From positions 1 through 7,023 of the forward strand of contig JACKFF010000034.1 of NCBI GenBank assembly GCA_020632595.1: DNA of 7,023 bases, in the 5' to 3' direction. Below are positions 6,827 through 7,023 of this stretch, piece by piece; positions within the stretch are counted from its first letter, which is position 1; every line of letters begins with the position of its first letter. Source of the stretch: Nitrospiraceae bacterium (GTDB taxonomy: Bacteria > Nitrospirota > Nitrospiria > Nitrospirales > UBA8639). A model generated the notes under the pieces. That model searched no databases. It saw only the letters and a program-made list of their open reading frames with translations, and was not told the origin of the DNA. Position numbers and translations under genes: made by a program.

Positions 6827-6984
6827 AGGGTATGGCTGCAGTGGTCGAATAGGTCTCAGGAATCCATGAAAGATATGCCACACGAAAGGGGCCTGGAGAA
6901 GGCAGCTACCTCATGGACTTCCATGGTAAGATAAAAAGAAAGTATTGAAGAAACGAACGCCGAGATAAGAGTGGAATGTTGGGG

Positions 6985-7023
6985 ATGTTGAAGAAAAGGC
7001 ATATGGTGCTTGTCGCGGTCATT
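6985..7023 (+). CDS. Possible start of a divergent plus-strand gene, truncated at the right edge
   Basis: From ATG 6985 the frame reads MLKKRHMVLVAVI to the window end: a positively charged n-region followed by a hydrophobic run, as in a signal peptide or membrane anchor. In-frame alternatives are ATG 6976 and ATG 7003. Ribosome-binding sites are weak: GTGGA at 6971-6975 for 6985, and AAAAGG at 6994-6999 for 7003. Only 13 codons are visible, so neither function nor reality can be settled. If real, it is transcribed away from the efflux operon, sharing the intergenic region. Confidence 0.35.
   Translation, partial: MLKKRHMVLVAVI

Larger units (their letters stand above)
6587..6984. other. Intergenic region of about 390 bases between divergent units, with inverted repeats
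   Basis: No convincing gene is seen; the longest in-frame stretches with ATG are about 8 codons (from 6716) and 22 codons (from 6867). The region should hold the efflux operon promoter. A TTGAAA at 6690-6685 (minus) is a possible -35, but the -10 options 17-19 bases on (ACTCAT to TCATAC) are poor. I find no clear CueR, CusR or CsoR operator. It contains a nested inverted repeat at 6746-6800, an AT-rich hairpin with T-run at 6811-6826, and CATGG/CCATG at 6912-6925. Confidence 0.5.

Noticed and set aside
6867..6935. 22-codon plus-strand frame MKDMPHERG...
   Set aside because: Very short, no ribosome-binding site and no recognised family; indistinguishable from chance.

Overview
The window holds most of a copper/silver efflux locus from a Gram-negative bacterium (outer-membrane channel, periplasmic adaptor and RND pump), read leftward on the minus strand. 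Base composition looks close to 50-52% GC by eye. The P-type ATPase and RND sequence style would fit Nitrospirota or another environmental Gram-negative, but that is a weak guess: no RNA gene or taxonomic marker is present.

In transcription order (right to left on the minus strand): a small secreted Cys/Met-containing protein (6586-6239); a TolC-family outer-membrane channel, CusC-like (6140-4776); a membrane-fusion adaptor, CusB (4779-3547), whose start codon overlaps the channel stop codon as ATGA; a CusA-type RND pump (3532-340); and, 10 bases later, the tail of a copper P1B-type ATPase that runs off the left edge (329-1). The right 390-440 bases (6587-7023) are intergenic, with inverted repeats, and end in what may be the start of a divergent plus-strand gene with a signal-peptide-like N-terminus.

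Together the three main proteins would form a CusCBA tripartite pump exporting Cu(I)/Ag(I) across the outer membrane. CusA keeps the HME4-type TM4 signature (VDAAIVM..NAHK) and all three periplasmic methionines of the E. coli CusA metal site. The adaptor has three N-terminal methionines and the channel has a His-rich tail.

The locus looks damaged as given. cusA carries four single-base indels within about 80 bases (1716-1798) that split it into two reading frames. Undoing them restores the conserved family sequence and a length divisible by three. The ATPase downstream lacks its whole N-terminal and catalytic part and has two in-frame internal deletions relative to the family, yet keeps both last transmembrane helices in an open frame with its own ATG. 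CusA also has Met in place of the conserved RPK lysine (K984 in E. coli) and Asp in place of the TM4 Glu. No sensor (CusRS, CueR or CsoR) and no CusF is in view. I do not see a mobile element, CRISPR array, tRNA or rRNA.
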